A DNA stretch of 64,000 bases, taken from the NCBI GenBank assembly GCA_963772825.1, contig CAVYYX010000015.1, forward strand, positions 1 through 64,000. The letters are read 5' to 3'. The notes below the pieces were generated by a model, which was given only the letters and a program-made list of their open reading frames with translations, had not been told where the DNA came from and did no database searches. Made by a program: the position numbers and the translations under genes. Below, one piece after another: positions 15,774-23,945 of this stretch; position 1 is the stretch's first letter; the number at the start of each line of letters is the position of its first letter. This DNA is from Desertimonas sp963772825 (GTDB lineage: Bacteria; Actinomycetota; Acidimicrobiia; Acidimicrobiales; Ilumatobacteraceae).

Positions 15774-17354
15774 TTACCGGGTGGCGTGGAGCAGGCCGTA
15801 GACGATGCTCTCCTCGAGCGCCCTCCACGACGCCTCGATGATGTTCGGGCTGACCCCGATGGTCGTCCAGTCGTGCTCGCCGTCGGTGGCGTCGAGGAGG
15901 ACTCTGGTCACCGCCCCGGTCGCCCCGGCGCCGTCGAGGATGCGCACCTTGTAGTCGGTCAGGTGGACGTGTTGCAGCGCCGGGTAGGCGCCGTTGAGGG
16001 CGGCGCGCAGCGCCTTGTCGATGGCGTTCACCGGCCCGTTGCCCTCGGCGGTGTGCAGGTGGCGGTCGTCGCCGACCCACACCTTGACCGTCGCCTCGGT
16101 CCTGAACTCGGATCCAGCATTCTCGTCGGTGATCACACGCATGCTCTCGACACTGAAGAACTCCTGCTGCCAGCCCGCGGCGCGGCGCATGAGCAGCTCC
16201 AGCGACGCGTCGGCGGCCTCGAAGTGGTAGCCCTCGTGCTCGAGGCGCTTGAGGTCGTCGATCACGCTGTTGACCGCCGGCCCGTCCATCGGCAGACCGA
16301 GTTCGGTGGCCTTCATCGTGATCGTCGCCCGCCCGGCCATCTCCGACACGACGAAACGTGTTCCGTTGCCCACGGTCTCGGGGTCGACGTGCTCGTAGGC
16401 GTCCTTGGCTCGCACGATGGCGCTGACGTGCAGCCCGGCCTTGTGGGCGAAGGCGCCCGAACCGACGTACGGGGCCTGCGGGCTGATGGCCCGGTTGAGC
16501 AGCTCGGCGACGTGGTGGCTCACGCTCGTCAGCTTCGACAGCCGGCCGTCGGGGAGGCAGTGGTAACCGAGCTTGAGCTCGAGATTTCCGATGATCGTCG
16601 ACAGGTTGGCGTTGCCGGTGCGCTCTCCGATTCCGGTCAGCGTGCCCTGGACGTGCCGCGCTCCCCCGGCGACGGCAGCCATCGAGTTGGCGACGGCGCA
16701 ACCAGTGTCGTCGTGGCAGTGGATGCCGACGGTGACATCGTTGCCGACGTGGGCGACCACGGCGGCCGTTGCCGCCTCGATCTCGTGGGGCAGTGACCCA
16801 CCGTTCGTATCGCACAGCACGACGTGGCTGGCGCCGCTCACGACGGCGGCCTCGAGCGCCCGCAGCGAGAACTCGGGATCGGCCTTGAAGCCGTCGAAGA
16901 AGTGCTCCATGTCGACGAGGACGAGGCGCCCCGCGTCGCGAAGGAACCGCACCGAGTCGGCGATCATCGCCTCGCCTTCGTCGAGTGTTGTTTGCAGCGC
17001 TTCGGTGACGTGGTAGGCGGAGCTCTTGGCGACGATGCACACGGCCGGCGTCGCCGCATCGAGCAGGTTGCGCAGCGTGTCGTCGGAGTCGACCTTTCCT
17101 CGCGGCCGCCTCGTCGATCCGAACGCGACGAGCGTCGACGTCGTGAGATCGAGCTCCGTGGCGGCCCTGGCGAAGAACTCGACGTCTTTGGGGTTGGCGC
17201 CGGGCCAGCCGCCCTCGATGAAGTTGACCCCGAGCACGTCGAGCTGCGCGGCGATGCGCAGCTTGTCCTCGACGGTTGCGGTGACCCCCTCGACCTGCAG
17301 GCCGTCGCGCAGCGTGGTGTCGAAGATCTCGATCGTCGTGGGTGTGGTGCTCAT
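15774..17354 (-). CDS. cimA: Citramalate synthase CimA
   Basis: 526 residues, the usual length. The HMGL-like barrel has IEIFDTTLRDGLQVEGV near residue 8, NFIEGGWPGANPKD and the metal-binding HxH in VGIHCHDDTGCAVANSM; GSGAFAHKAGLHVSAI follows, and the C terminus has the LeuA-type regulatory domain (GEHDWTTIGVSPNIIEASWRAL). The GGWPGANPKD segment and length favour CimA over LeuA, and a separate leuA is present at 36237. It condenses pyruvate and acetyl-CoA to citramalate, the first step of the threonine-independent route to isoleucine. Expression is probably controlled by the isoleucine attenuator just upstream. Confidence 0.93.
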   Translation of the reverse strand: MSTTPTTIEIFDTTLRDGLQVEGVTATVEDKLRIAAQLDVLGVNFIEGGWPGANPKDVEFFARAATELDLTTSTLVAFGSTRRPRGKVDSDDTLRNLLDAATPAVCIVAKSSAYHVTEALQTTLDEGEAMIADSVRFLRDAGRLVLVDMEHFFDGFKADPEFSLRALEAAVVSGASHVVLCDTNGGSLPHEIEAATAAVVAHVGNDVTVGIHCHDDTGCAVANSMAAVAGGARHVQGTLTGIGERTGNANLSTIIGNLELKLGYHCLPDGRLSKLTSVSHHVAELLNRAISPQAPYVGSGAFAHKAGLHVSAIVRAKDAYEHVDPETVGNGTRFVVSEMAGRATITMKATELGLPMDGPAVNSVIDDLKRLEHEGYHFEAADASLELLMRRAAGWQQEFFSVESMRVITDENAGSEFRTEATVKVWVGDDRHLHTAEGNGPVNAIDKALRAALNGAYPALQHVHLTDYKVRILDGAGATGAVTRVLLDATDGEHDWTTIGVSPNIIEASWRALEESIVYGLLHATR

Positions 17355-17396
17355 CGTGTTCTCGTTTGCGCTCGGCGGGTCGGGTTCGGTGGGCTC

Positions 17397-17458
17397 GAAA
17401 ACTGAAAGAGCCGCCCGGGGGGCGGCTCTACGTGCATGCGGATCGTCCGCATGCACTA
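17397..17458 (-). terminator. Isoleucine attenuator of cimA (stem-loops and intrinsic terminator)
   Basis: On the minus strand, the leader stop codon is followed by a perfect 11-bp stem GTGCATGCGGA/TCCGCATGCAC (17432-17456) and then a terminator stem AGAGCCGCC/GGCGGCTCT (17407-17429) followed by TTTCAGTTTT. Terminator and leader lie about 100 nt ahead of cimA. Ribosome stalling at the leader's isoleucine codons would change which stems form. The alternative antiterminator pairing was not folded here. Confidence 0.75.
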
Positions 17459-17512
17459 ACAAATGATGATGATCGCCGCGAGGTGCGGGCGGGAGATCGA
17501 CATCGTGTTCAC
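17456..17512 (-). CDS. cimA leader peptide with four consecutive isoleucine codons
   Basis: Eighteen codons from GTG at 17512 (or 15 from ATG at 17503) end in AAIIIIC and a TAG stop. Four adjacent isoleucine codons (ATC ATC ATC ATT) directly before a stem-loop and a terminator, ahead of an isoleucine-pathway gene, are the hallmark of ribosome-mediated attenuation. The GTG lies 8 nt after the -10 box, so the message may be leaderless, a common design for actinobacterial leader peptides. The ATG start is the alternative. Confidence 0.75.
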   Translation of the reverse strand: MNTMSISRPHLAAIIIIC

Positions 17513-17520
17513 GGAGCGTC

Positions 17521-17550
17521 ATTCAACCGGTTCGGCGCCCCGGTTGTCAA
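17521..17550 (-). promoter_or_regulatory. Promoter of cimA leader
   Basis: Read on the minus strand: TTGACA (17545-17550), 18-bp spacer, TTGAAT (17521-17526). The start of transcription is predicted at or near the GTG of the leader peptide (17512). Confidence 0.6.
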
Positions 17551-17583
17551 CGTGGATGACGTTCGCTGCGTTCCCCGGCCACG

Positions 17584-17690
17584 GATTTCTGTGGGTATGG
17601 CTGTGCATGAACGGTGGATGAATGGCGCGATTCTGTGGGTAACGAGAAAGTTTCGTGGACAACCCTGTGAATTCAGAGATAGGCCTTGAC
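17584..17690. other. AT-richer patch with DnaA-box-like nonamers
   Basis: This stretch is near 50% G+C against about 70% around it. It holds TGTGGGTAT (17590), TGTGGGTAA (17634) and CGTGGACAA (17654), each within one or two bases of an inverted DnaA box (consensus TTATCCACA or TTGTCCACA read on the other strand). No dnaA or dnaN is nearby, so it is not clearly an origin; it may simply be the promoter zone of the RNA downstream. A truncated family C repeat core (GCTGCGTTCCCCGGCCACGG) lies just before, at 17565-17584. Confidence 0.25.
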
Positions 17691-17714
17691 CTGGGACTAT
17701 GCACCCACCAAGAT
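17686..17714 (+). promoter_or_regulatory. Candidate promoter of the structured RNA
   Basis: TTGACC (17686-17691), 17-bp spacer and CAAGAT (17709-17714). The -10 is weak but keeps the A and final T. It would start transcription near 17721, where the stem-loop-rich region begins. Confidence 0.4.
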
Positions 17715-17720
17715 GTGCGA

Positions 17721-18276
17721 CGTACCGGAGAGCGCAGCGCCAACCGGGTTCGGAGCTGAGTCTGTCAGGTGCCCTCGGGCATCGGACGGAGAACGGCTTC
17801 GCTCCACGAGACGCCAGCGGAATCGGTGCACGGGACGACTACCACCCAGTCGCCGCCGACTGGTGAACCGGCTTGCCGGGGAGCCAGGAGACGACGACAC
17901 AGCTGGTGGGGAGAGCCCCCGGTTCGCCGGAGGCCGACCTCGTCAGCGAGGGTCTTGAACGAGGGGGAACGCCACCGGGTTTCGGCCACGGAGTGCCCTC
18001 CGGATTCAAGGTCTTCACGAGTGGGCCGTCGCAGCCGATGCGGACTTGTCCGGATCGGGTGGGACGGATTCCTTCGTGACGGGAACGGAGCGGGGCAACC
18101 CGCCACCGGGCCGATAACGCGGCATCGCCCGCCATGCCTTCGGGCACGACGGGCGATGTAGGTCGAGTTGAGGCTAACGCCGAGAGATCGACCAGTGGTG
18201 GATGGTCCGTCCCATTGGAGTCGCCCCGGGCGGCGCAGCGACCTCGGTCGCAGCGCTCCCGGGGCGCTCTGCTTTT
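17721..18276 (+). ncRNA. Candidate structured non-coding RNA of about 550 nt
   Basis: No convincing protein frame covers 17551-18413, yet the top strand is full of stable hairpins: CCAGTCG-CCG-CGACTGG, CCGGC-TT-GCCGG, CCGG-TTCG-CCGG, CCTCG-TCAG-CGAGG, CCGAT-G-CGGAC-TT-GTCCG-G-ATCGG, GCGGG-GCAA-CCCGC and a long arm closed by TTCG near 18145. It ends in a strong hairpin and T-run (18223-18276). The block AGCCAGGAGAC near 17881 equals part of the cobalamin-riboswitch B12 box, but the rest does not clearly fit. The core motifs of RNase P RNA, tmRNA and SRP RNA are absent. The identity is unknown; 18277-18413 holds nothing further. Confidence 0.5.
18223..18276 (+). terminator. Strong intrinsic terminator of the structured RNA
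   Basis: Outer arm GCCCCGGG/CCCGGGGC and inner arm GCGCAGCGACC/GGTCGCAGCGC (one mismatch) form a hairpin of about 19 bp, followed by GCTCTGCTTTT. No gene ends immediately upstream on this strand, so it must end a non-coding transcript. Confidence 0.7.
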
Positions 18277-18413
18277 CGCCGTCACTCGCGTCGCCCGCTG
18301 CAGCGTTTACGTCAGCCCGACGACCGATGGTGAGCCGAATCGCTGACGCAAACGCGTCGGCGACCGACTACACCGTGTGGGATGCGAGGCGTGAGACACA
18401 TCGCGGCGCGGCG

Positions 18414-19386
18414 ATGACCGTCGTGACTCGGCGGGCGTGGCGACGAGACGATCTCGCCGGCATGGCCGAGGTCATCAACGCCCGTGTGACCGAGGAGGGC
18501 GAGGGCGAGTACGCCACGGTCGCGTCGCTCGCCGAACAGTACGACCACCTGCAGAACTGCGACCCCGATCGGGACATCGTCGTGCTCGACGACGACCGCG
18601 GCCGTCTGGTCGGCTACGCGCGGACGTTCTGGCACGACGTCAGCGAGGGGTACCGCGCCTTCTACGTCGCGTTCGAGGCGATGAGCTCGATCGCCGGGCT
18701 CAGCGAACAGCTCCTCCAGTGCGGGGTGGACCGGGCGCGGGCCATCGCCTCGGAGCCCGAGCATCGAGACCACCCCGATCGCCGGCTCGAGGTGTGGGCG
18801 AACGATGGCTCGTTCCGTCAACGAGCGGTCGAGGCCGCCGGCTTCTCCCCCTTCTCGTGGTCGGCCTACCTCGTCCGTCCGCATCTCGAGGACGTTCCCG
18901 AGCTGGCACTGCCGCCCGGGGTCGAGATCCGTGCCGTTGCCGACGACCACCTGCGGGCGATCTGGGAAGCCGACATCGAGGCATTCCGTGATCACCACGG
19001 GTACGTCGAGCAGACCGAGGTCGACTGGGAACGCTTCGTCGACGAGGCGAGCAGCGGCACCGAGCTCTGGCAGATCGCCTGGGACGCCGACGGGGTCGCC
19101 GGTCAGGTGCGCACGTATGTCAACGAGGGGGAGGCGGAGCATCTCGGCCGCCGCCGCGCGTGGACCGAGAACATCTCGACGCGACGGGGACCGGCGGCGC
19201 CAGGGCATCGCCGCCGCGCTGATCGCTGCCAGCCTGCGCCAGCTCGCCACGCTCGGCTTCGACGAGGCGGCACTCGGTGTCGACCTTGACAACCCCACCG
19301 GAGCGCTCGGCGTCTACACCAACCTGGGCTTCGTCGAGGTGCTCAGGCAGATCCACTACGCCTTGCCGATCGCCGGCGGGCGGTGA
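18414..19386 (+). CDS. GNAT family N-acetyltransferase (double domain), split by a frameshift
   Basis: The first part (RRAWRRDDLAGMAEVINARV, IVVLDDDRGRLVGYARTFWHD) is one GNAT domain. The second begins at GVEIRAVADDHLRAIWEADIEAF and needs RRQGIAAALIAASLRQLATLGFDEAALGVDLDNPTGALGVYTNLGF to complete its acetyl-CoA site, but that segment lies one frame away. The shift is at about 19185, in the GC-rich run CGACGGGGACCGGCGGCG. The intact acetyl-CoA motif downstream shows the gene is either recently broken or misread. The substrate is unknown. The start at 18414 is the first ATG after the structured RNA and has only a weak ribosome site. Confidence 0.75.
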
Positions 19387-19428
19387 CGGTCGTCGCACCG
19401 CCGACGCTGTCGGAGAACGTCGCAAGGC

Positions 19429-20346
19429 CTACTCGGCGAGTTCGCACCAGTCCTTGTAGGCGGGCTCCTCGCCGCGCACGGCGCGGGCATAGGTCTCGGC
19501 GATCGCCTTGGTCATCGGGCCGGGGCACGGGATCGCCCGGTCGTCGACGGAGTTGACCGAGGACACCTCGGCCGCCGTGCCGCACACGAACATCTCCTCG
19601 GCGATGTACAGGTCGCTGCGGGCGATGTTGTCGACCCGCGCCTCGTAGCCGAGGTCACGGGCGATCGTCATCACCGAGTTCTGGGTGATCCCCTCGAGAG
19701 CGCCGGCCGACAACGGCGGCGTGAGCAGGATGCCGTTGCGGGCGACGAAGACGTTCTCGCCGCTGCACTCGGCGACGAGCCCGTTGGGCGCCAGCATGAT
19801 CGCCTCGTCGTAGCCGGCGTTCAGCGCCTCGACCTTGGCCAGCGAAGAGTTGACGTAGTTGCCGACCGTCTTGGACGCCGGGGGCATCGTGTTGTGCTCG
19901 TGGCGGGTCCACGACGAGATCTTCATGCGCACGCCCTTGGTGACGGCGTCGTCGCCGAGATAGGCGCCCCACGGCCAGCAGGCGATGGCCACGTCGACCG
20001 TGCACGGCAGCGTGTTCAAGCCCATCTCGCCGTAGCCGAGATAGGCGATCGGGCGCACGTAGCACGACGGCAGCCCGGTCGAGAGCACCGTCTCCTTGCA
20101 TGCCGCGATCAGCTCGTCGACGGTGTAGGGCAGGTCGAACCCGAGGATCTTCGCCGAGTTGACGAGGCGCACGATGTGATCGGTGAGCCGGAAGACGGCC
20201 GGGCCCTGCGACGTCTCGTAGGCGCGGATGCCCTCGAACACACCCGTGCCGTAGTGCAGCGTGTGGGTGAGCACGTGGACCTGGGCCTTGTCCCAGTCGA
20301 CGAGCTGCCCGTTCATCCAGATCTTCGGTGTCGGTGTGATCGGCAT
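19429..20346 (-). CDS. ilvE: Branched-chain amino acid aminotransferase IlvE
   Basis: 305 residues, a class IV PLP aminotransferase of the E. coli IlvE size. It shows IWMNGQLVDWDKAQVHVLTHTLHYGTGVFEGIRAY, the lysine-bearing region SKTVGNYVNSSLAKVEAL, DEAIMLAPNGLVAECSGENVFV, and EMFVCGTAAEVSSVNSVDDR. It makes the last step of leucine, isoleucine and valine synthesis. The start at 20346 lies 4 bp after the leuB stop, so leuB and ilvE form an operon. Confidence 0.95.
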   Translation of the reverse strand: MPITPTPKIWMNGQLVDWDKAQVHVLTHTLHYGTGVFEGIRAYETSQGPAVFRLTDHIVRLVNSAKILGFDLPYTVDELIAACKETVLSTGLPSCYVRPIAYLGYGEMGLNTLPCTVDVAIACWPWGAYLGDDAVTKGVRMKISSWTRHEHNTMPPASKTVGNYVNSSLAKVEALNAGYDEAIMLAPNGLVAECSGENVFVARNGILLTPPLSAGALEGITQNSVMTIARDLGYEARVDNIARSDLYIAEEMFVCGTAAEVSSVNSVDDRAIPCPGPMTKAIAETYARAVRGEEPAYKDWCELAE

Positions 20347-20350
20347 GGCT

Positions 20351-21346
20351 TCAGTCTCGCACTCGGTCGGCGATCGCGGAACCCACTTCACGGGTGGTTC
20401 CGCTAACAGGTTCGGCGCACGCTGCTCTGATCCGCTCGGCGGCCTCGGACTCGCCGAGGAAGTCGAGCATCAGCGCCGCCGACAGGATCGCCGCGATCGG
20501 GTTGGCCTGGCCCGTGCCGGCGATGTCGGGCGCCGAACCGTGGACCGGCTCGAACAGGCTCGGCCCCGTGCGTGCCGGGTTGAGGTTGGCCGAGCTGGCC
20601 AGCCCGACACCCCCGGACACGGCGCCACCGAGGTCGGTGAGGATGTCGCCGAACAGGTTGTCGGTGACGATCACGTCGTAGCGCTGGGGATCCTGGACGA
20701 AGTAGATCGTCGCCGCGTCGACATGGTGGTACGCAGTCGCGACATCGGGGAACTCGGCGGCCACGTCGTCGAACGTGCGCTGCCACAGATCGCCGGAGAA
20801 CAGCAGCACGTTGGTCTTGTGCACGAGCGTGAGGTGGCGCCGCGGCCGCGACCTCGCCAACTCGAAGGCGTAGCGGATGCAGCGCTCGACGCCCATCCGC
20901 GTGTTGACGCTCCCCTGGGTGGCGACCTCGTGCGGCGTGCCCTTGCGCAGCACTCCACCCTCCCCGGCGTACGGGCCCTCCGTGTTCTCGCGGATGACGA
21001 TGAACTCGTGGTGCGGCCCGACGAACGGGCGCTGGTTGATGTACAGGTCGAGGGTGAAGCGCAACTTGAGCAGGAGGCCCCGCTCGACGACACCGGGCGG
21101 CACCTCTGGAGTCCCGACGGCGCCGAGGAGGATGGCATCGAAGCCGCCCAGCTCCTCGAGCGTCGTTTCGGACAGAATCTCGCCGTCGCGGAGGTAGCGC
21201 TGGCCGCCGAGGTCGAACTCGACGGTGTCGAGCTTGACGCCCGCCGCGTCGAGGACGCCCAGTGCCTCGGCGATGACCTCGGGCCCGATCCCGTCACCGC
21301 CGATCACGGCGATGCGGTGAGGGCCGTTACCAGTACTCGTTCCCAT
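20351..21346 (-). CDS. leuB: 3-isopropylmalate dehydrogenase LeuB
   Basis: 331 residues of the short actinobacterial type. Motifs are IAVIGGDGIGPEV, FIVIRENTEGPYAGEGG, LVHKTNVL (catalytic Lys region), VDAATIYFVQDPQRYDVIVTDNLFGDILTDLGGA (metal-binding Asp residues) and EPVHGSAPDIAGTGQANPIAAI. It oxidatively decarboxylates 3-isopropylmalate, and also the beta-methylmalate made from citramalate, so it serves both the leucine and CimA routes. Only 28 bp separate it from the divergent gene at 21375, so its promoter must overlap that start. Confidence 0.95.
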   Translation of the reverse strand: MGTSTGNGPHRIAVIGGDGIGPEVIAEALGVLDAAGVKLDTVEFDLGGQRYLRDGEILSETTLEELGGFDAILLGAVGTPEVPPGVVERGLLLKLRFTLDLYINQRPFVGPHHEFIVIRENTEGPYAGEGGVLRKGTPHEVATQGSVNTRMGVERCIRYAFELARSRPRRHLTLVHKTNVLLFSGDLWQRTFDDVAAEFPDVATAYHHVDAATIYFVQDPQRYDVIVTDNLFGDILTDLGGAVSGGVGLASSANLNPARTGPSLFEPVHGSAPDIAGTGQANPIAAILSAALMLDFLGESEAAERIRAACAEPVSGTTREVGSAIADRVRD

Positions 21347-21374
21347 CGCGCCCGAACCTATCGTCGCGGGGCCG

Positions 21375-22480
21375 ATGACCGCTGATCTGCTGACCCCCCG
21401 CCAACTCAACCGGGCGACGCTGCACCGCCAGTACCTCCTCGCCCGCGTTCGCCGTCCGGCGCTCGACATCGTCCACGACCTCGTCGGGATGCAGGGCCAG
21501 AACCCCCGCGACCCGTACGTCGCCCTGTGGTCGCGCCTCGTCGACTTCGGTCCGAGCGAGCTGGAGGGCCTGCTCCTCGACCGCCAGGTCGTTCGTCTCG
21601 TCGTGCAGCGCGGCACCGTGCACGTCGTCACCGCCGATGACTGCCTCGTGCTCCGCCCGCTCGCCCAGCCGATTCTCCTCCAGCAGCTGCGCGCCCACTC
21701 GTTGTACAAGGGTCGCTTCGACGGTGTCGACCTCGAGGCGGTGATGGACAGCGCCCGGCAGATCCTCGCCGAGCAGCCGCGCAACGCCAAGCAGCTGCGC
21801 GAGGCGATCGCCGAACGGTTCCCCGACGTCGACGCCGAGGCGATGGCCTTTGCCTGCCGCAACCTGCTGGCGTTCGTCCAGGTGCCGCCGCGGCGGGTTG
21901 TGGACGAAGTCCGGAGCGGTGGTCGGCACGACCGCTGAAGCGTGGCTCGGGCGCCCGCTGGACACGTCCCCGTCGGTCGACGCCGTGATGCTGCGTTACG
22001 TCGCCGCGTTCGGCCCGTCCACGGTGCGCGACGCGGCGAACTGGTCGCGGTACACGCGGCCTGCGCGAGGTTTTCGAGCGGCTGCGGCCGCAACTGCGCA
22101 CGTTCCGTGACGACGCCGGGCGCGAGCTGTTCGACGTCCCGGAGAGTGTGATCCCTGATCCCGACGTCCCGGCGCCGCCTCGCTTCCTCCCCGAGTACGA
22201 CAACGTGCTGCTGGCCCACGCCGACCGCAGCCGGTTCGCCAGCGACCGCTTCGGCGCCCGGATGCCCTACGACCGCCTCGGCTTTCTCGGCAACCTGCTC
22301 GTCGACGGAGTAGTCGTCGGCGGCTGGCGCCGTGGCGACGACCCCGCCACGCTCCTCGTCTACACCGTCGACCAGCTCGACGCCGGGACCCGCGACGACG
22401 TCGAGGGTGAAGCGCAGCGGCTGTTGCACCTGCTCGCGCCAGGTGGCGATCACGAGGTCCGCTTCGAGGTCGTCGGCTGA
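21375..22480 (+). CDS. Winged-helix DNA-binding protein (HTH_42/AlkZ-like), two frameshifts
   Basis: MTADLLTPRQLNRATLHRQYLL, ALDIVHDLVGMQGQNPRDPYVALWSRL and LVVQRGTVHVVTADD mark the N-terminal part of the winged-helix family that includes the DNA glycosylase AlkZ. The frame breaks at about 21895 in CCGCCGCGGCGGG, continues as KSGAVVGTTAEAWLGRPLD, breaks again at about 22062, and resumes as LREVFERLRPQLRTFRDDAGRELFDVPESV to FLPEYDNVLLAHADRSR and the end at 22480. All three pieces are conserved family segments, so two sequence errors are more likely than decay. A role in repair of cross-linked or alkylated DNA is possible but not shown. Confidence 0.7.
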
Positions 22481-22526
22481 AAGCTCCCGAACCGCTTCGA
22501 GGCCCGCCGATAGGCTCGTGCCGATC

Positions 22527-23003
22527 ATGACTACGCACCTGTTGTCCCAACATGCCTTCGACCGGCTGCAGGCCGAGCTGGAGGATCTCACGACACGTGG
22601 TCGCATCGAGGTCGCCGACAAGATCGAACGTGCCCGCGAGCTCGGCGACCTGTCCGAGAACGGCGACTACCACGCCGCCAAGGACGAACAAGGACACATG
22701 GAAGGGCGCATCCGCCAGCTCGAGAACCTCATCGAGAACGCCGAGATCGTCGCCCCGCCCGCCGACGGCGTCGTCGGCCCCGGCAGCATCGTCACGGTCG
22801 TGTACGAAGGCGACGACGAGTCGGCCGCCGAGCGCTACCTCGTCGGGCACATCGAGGAGGAGCGTGGTGACGACCTCGAGCTGGTCAGCCCCGAGTCGCC
22901 GCTCGGTCAGGCGCTGATCGGCGCGCGCAACGGCGAGTCGGTCACCTACGAGGCGCCCAACGGCGAGCTGCGCGTGAAGGTGCTCAAGGCCGAGACGGCC
23001 TAA
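22527..23003 (+). CDS. greA: Transcription elongation factor GreA
   Basis: 158 residues. The N-terminal coiled coil (FDRLQAELEDLTTRGRIEVADKIERARELGDLSENGDYHAAKDEQ) carries the acidic tip residues that reach the RNA polymerase active site, and the C-terminal FKBP-like domain follows (GPGSIVTVVYEGD to SPLGQALIGARNGESVTYEAPNGELRVKVL). It rescues backtracked polymerase by stimulating transcript cleavage. A TAGGCT -10-like box ends 10 nt ahead of the ATG, so the untranslated leader may be only a few bases. Confidence 0.95.
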   Translation: MTTHLLSQHAFDRLQAELEDLTTRGRIEVADKIERARELGDLSENGDYHAAKDEQGHMEGRIRQLENLIENAEIVAPPADGVVGPGSIVTVVYEGDDESAAERYLVGHIEEERGDDLELVSPESPLGQALIGARNGESVTYEAPNGELRVKVLKAETA

Positions 23004-23008
23004 CCGTC

Positions 23009-23071
23009 ATTGCGTTCCCCGGCCACGCAGGCCGTAGTCTGGCCGCTCGCTCGCTGGCGCCTCGTCGCTCG
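23009..23071. repeat. Dispersed repeat, family C (inverted copy)
   Basis: CATTGCGTTCCCCGGCCACGCAGGCC is the exact inverse of the family C core, followed by GGCCGCTCGCTCGCTGGCGCCTCGTCGCTCG, the inverse of the family's other module. It fills the gap between greA and the hydrolase gene. Confidence 0.65.
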
Positions 23072-23113
23072 CCGTCGCGACACGCTGGCGCTCGCTACGG
23101 TCACGATCACTCC

Positions 23114-23945
23114 GTGACCAATCACTTGCTACCGGTCATCCGGCCGATCACCTGCCGGCAGGGCGGACGGTGCTGCGCGAGCTTCCGGGACCACCGGGAC
23201 GCCCCGACGATCGTGCTGCTCCACGGACTCGGCGTGACGGCCGACGTCAACTTCTTCCGCTGTTACGAGGCCCTCGGCGAGCGGTTTCACGTCCTGGCGT
23301 TCGACCACCGCGGTCACGGCGACGGGGTTCGGACGCGCCGTCCCTTCCGCCTCGCCGACTGTGCCGACGACGTCGTGGCGTTGACCGACCTCGTCGGCGT
23401 GCAGCGATTCATTCCGGTCGGCTACTCGATGGGCGGCGCCATCGCCCAACAGGTCTGGCAGCGCCACCCCGGCCGCGTCGCCGGCCTCGTGCTGAGCGCC
23501 ACGGCGAGCCACTTCAACGGCACCCGGCTGGAACGCCTCAACTTCCTCGGGCTCGGGGGGTTGGCGGCGGTCGCCCGTCTGACTCCGGCTGCCGTGCGCC
23601 GTTCGGTCGCCGATCGATACCGACGCGATCGCCATGCCGATTGGGCCGCCGTGGGCGCGCGAGCAGACGGCCCGCACCGACTGGCGGGCGGTGCTCGAGG
23701 CCGGCGTGGCCCTCGGCAGGTTTCGCTCCGATCCGTGGATCGCGGCGATCGACGTCCCGGTGTCCATCGTGATGACGTCGCGCGACTCGATGGTCCCGAT
23801 CGCCCGCCAGCGTCGGCTCACCGAGCTGATCGGCGATGTCGAGGTGTTCCCCGTCGACGGCGATCACGACGCCGTCGCGTCCGTGCCGCAGTTCCCGGCG
23901 ACGCTCGTCGCGGCGATCGACTCCGTCGTCGCCCGGGCCGCATGA
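23114..23945 (+). CDS. Alpha/beta hydrolase, split by a frameshift
   Basis: TIVLLHGLGVTADVNFF (oxyanion region), VLAFDHRGHGDGVRT, the nucleophile elbow VGYSMGGAIAQQ and a C-terminal GDHDAV His site match an alpha/beta hydrolase with a Ser-Asp-His triad. The frame breaks at about 23610-23635 in the lid region; the rest (MPIGPPWAREQTARTDWRAVLEAGVALGRF to VFPVDGDHDAVASVPQFPATL) is in another frame and ends at 23945, overlapping the AarF start by 4 bp (ATGA). Coupling to the next gene suggests a shared role, perhaps lipid- or quinone-related. The substrate is unknown. Confidence 0.78.

Noticed and set aside
17355..17522. Long N-terminal extension of CimA from an ATG at 17522
   Set aside because: It would read through the attenuator stems and terminator; the leader peptide and promoter explain this region better.
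17584..17690. Chromosomal replication origin
   Set aside because: DnaA-box-like 9-mers are few and imperfect, and no dnaA, dnaN or gyr genes are near.
17860..17910. Cobalamin riboswitch
   Set aside because: Only one short block (AGCCAGGAGAC) matches; the usual GGUGC..ACUG core is not convincing, and no cobalamin gene follows.
17721..18276. RNase P RNA, tmRNA or group II intron
   Set aside because: The universal GAGGAAAGUCC and ACAGAA segments of RNase P, the tRNA-like ends of tmRNA and a domain V of group II introns were not found on either strand.
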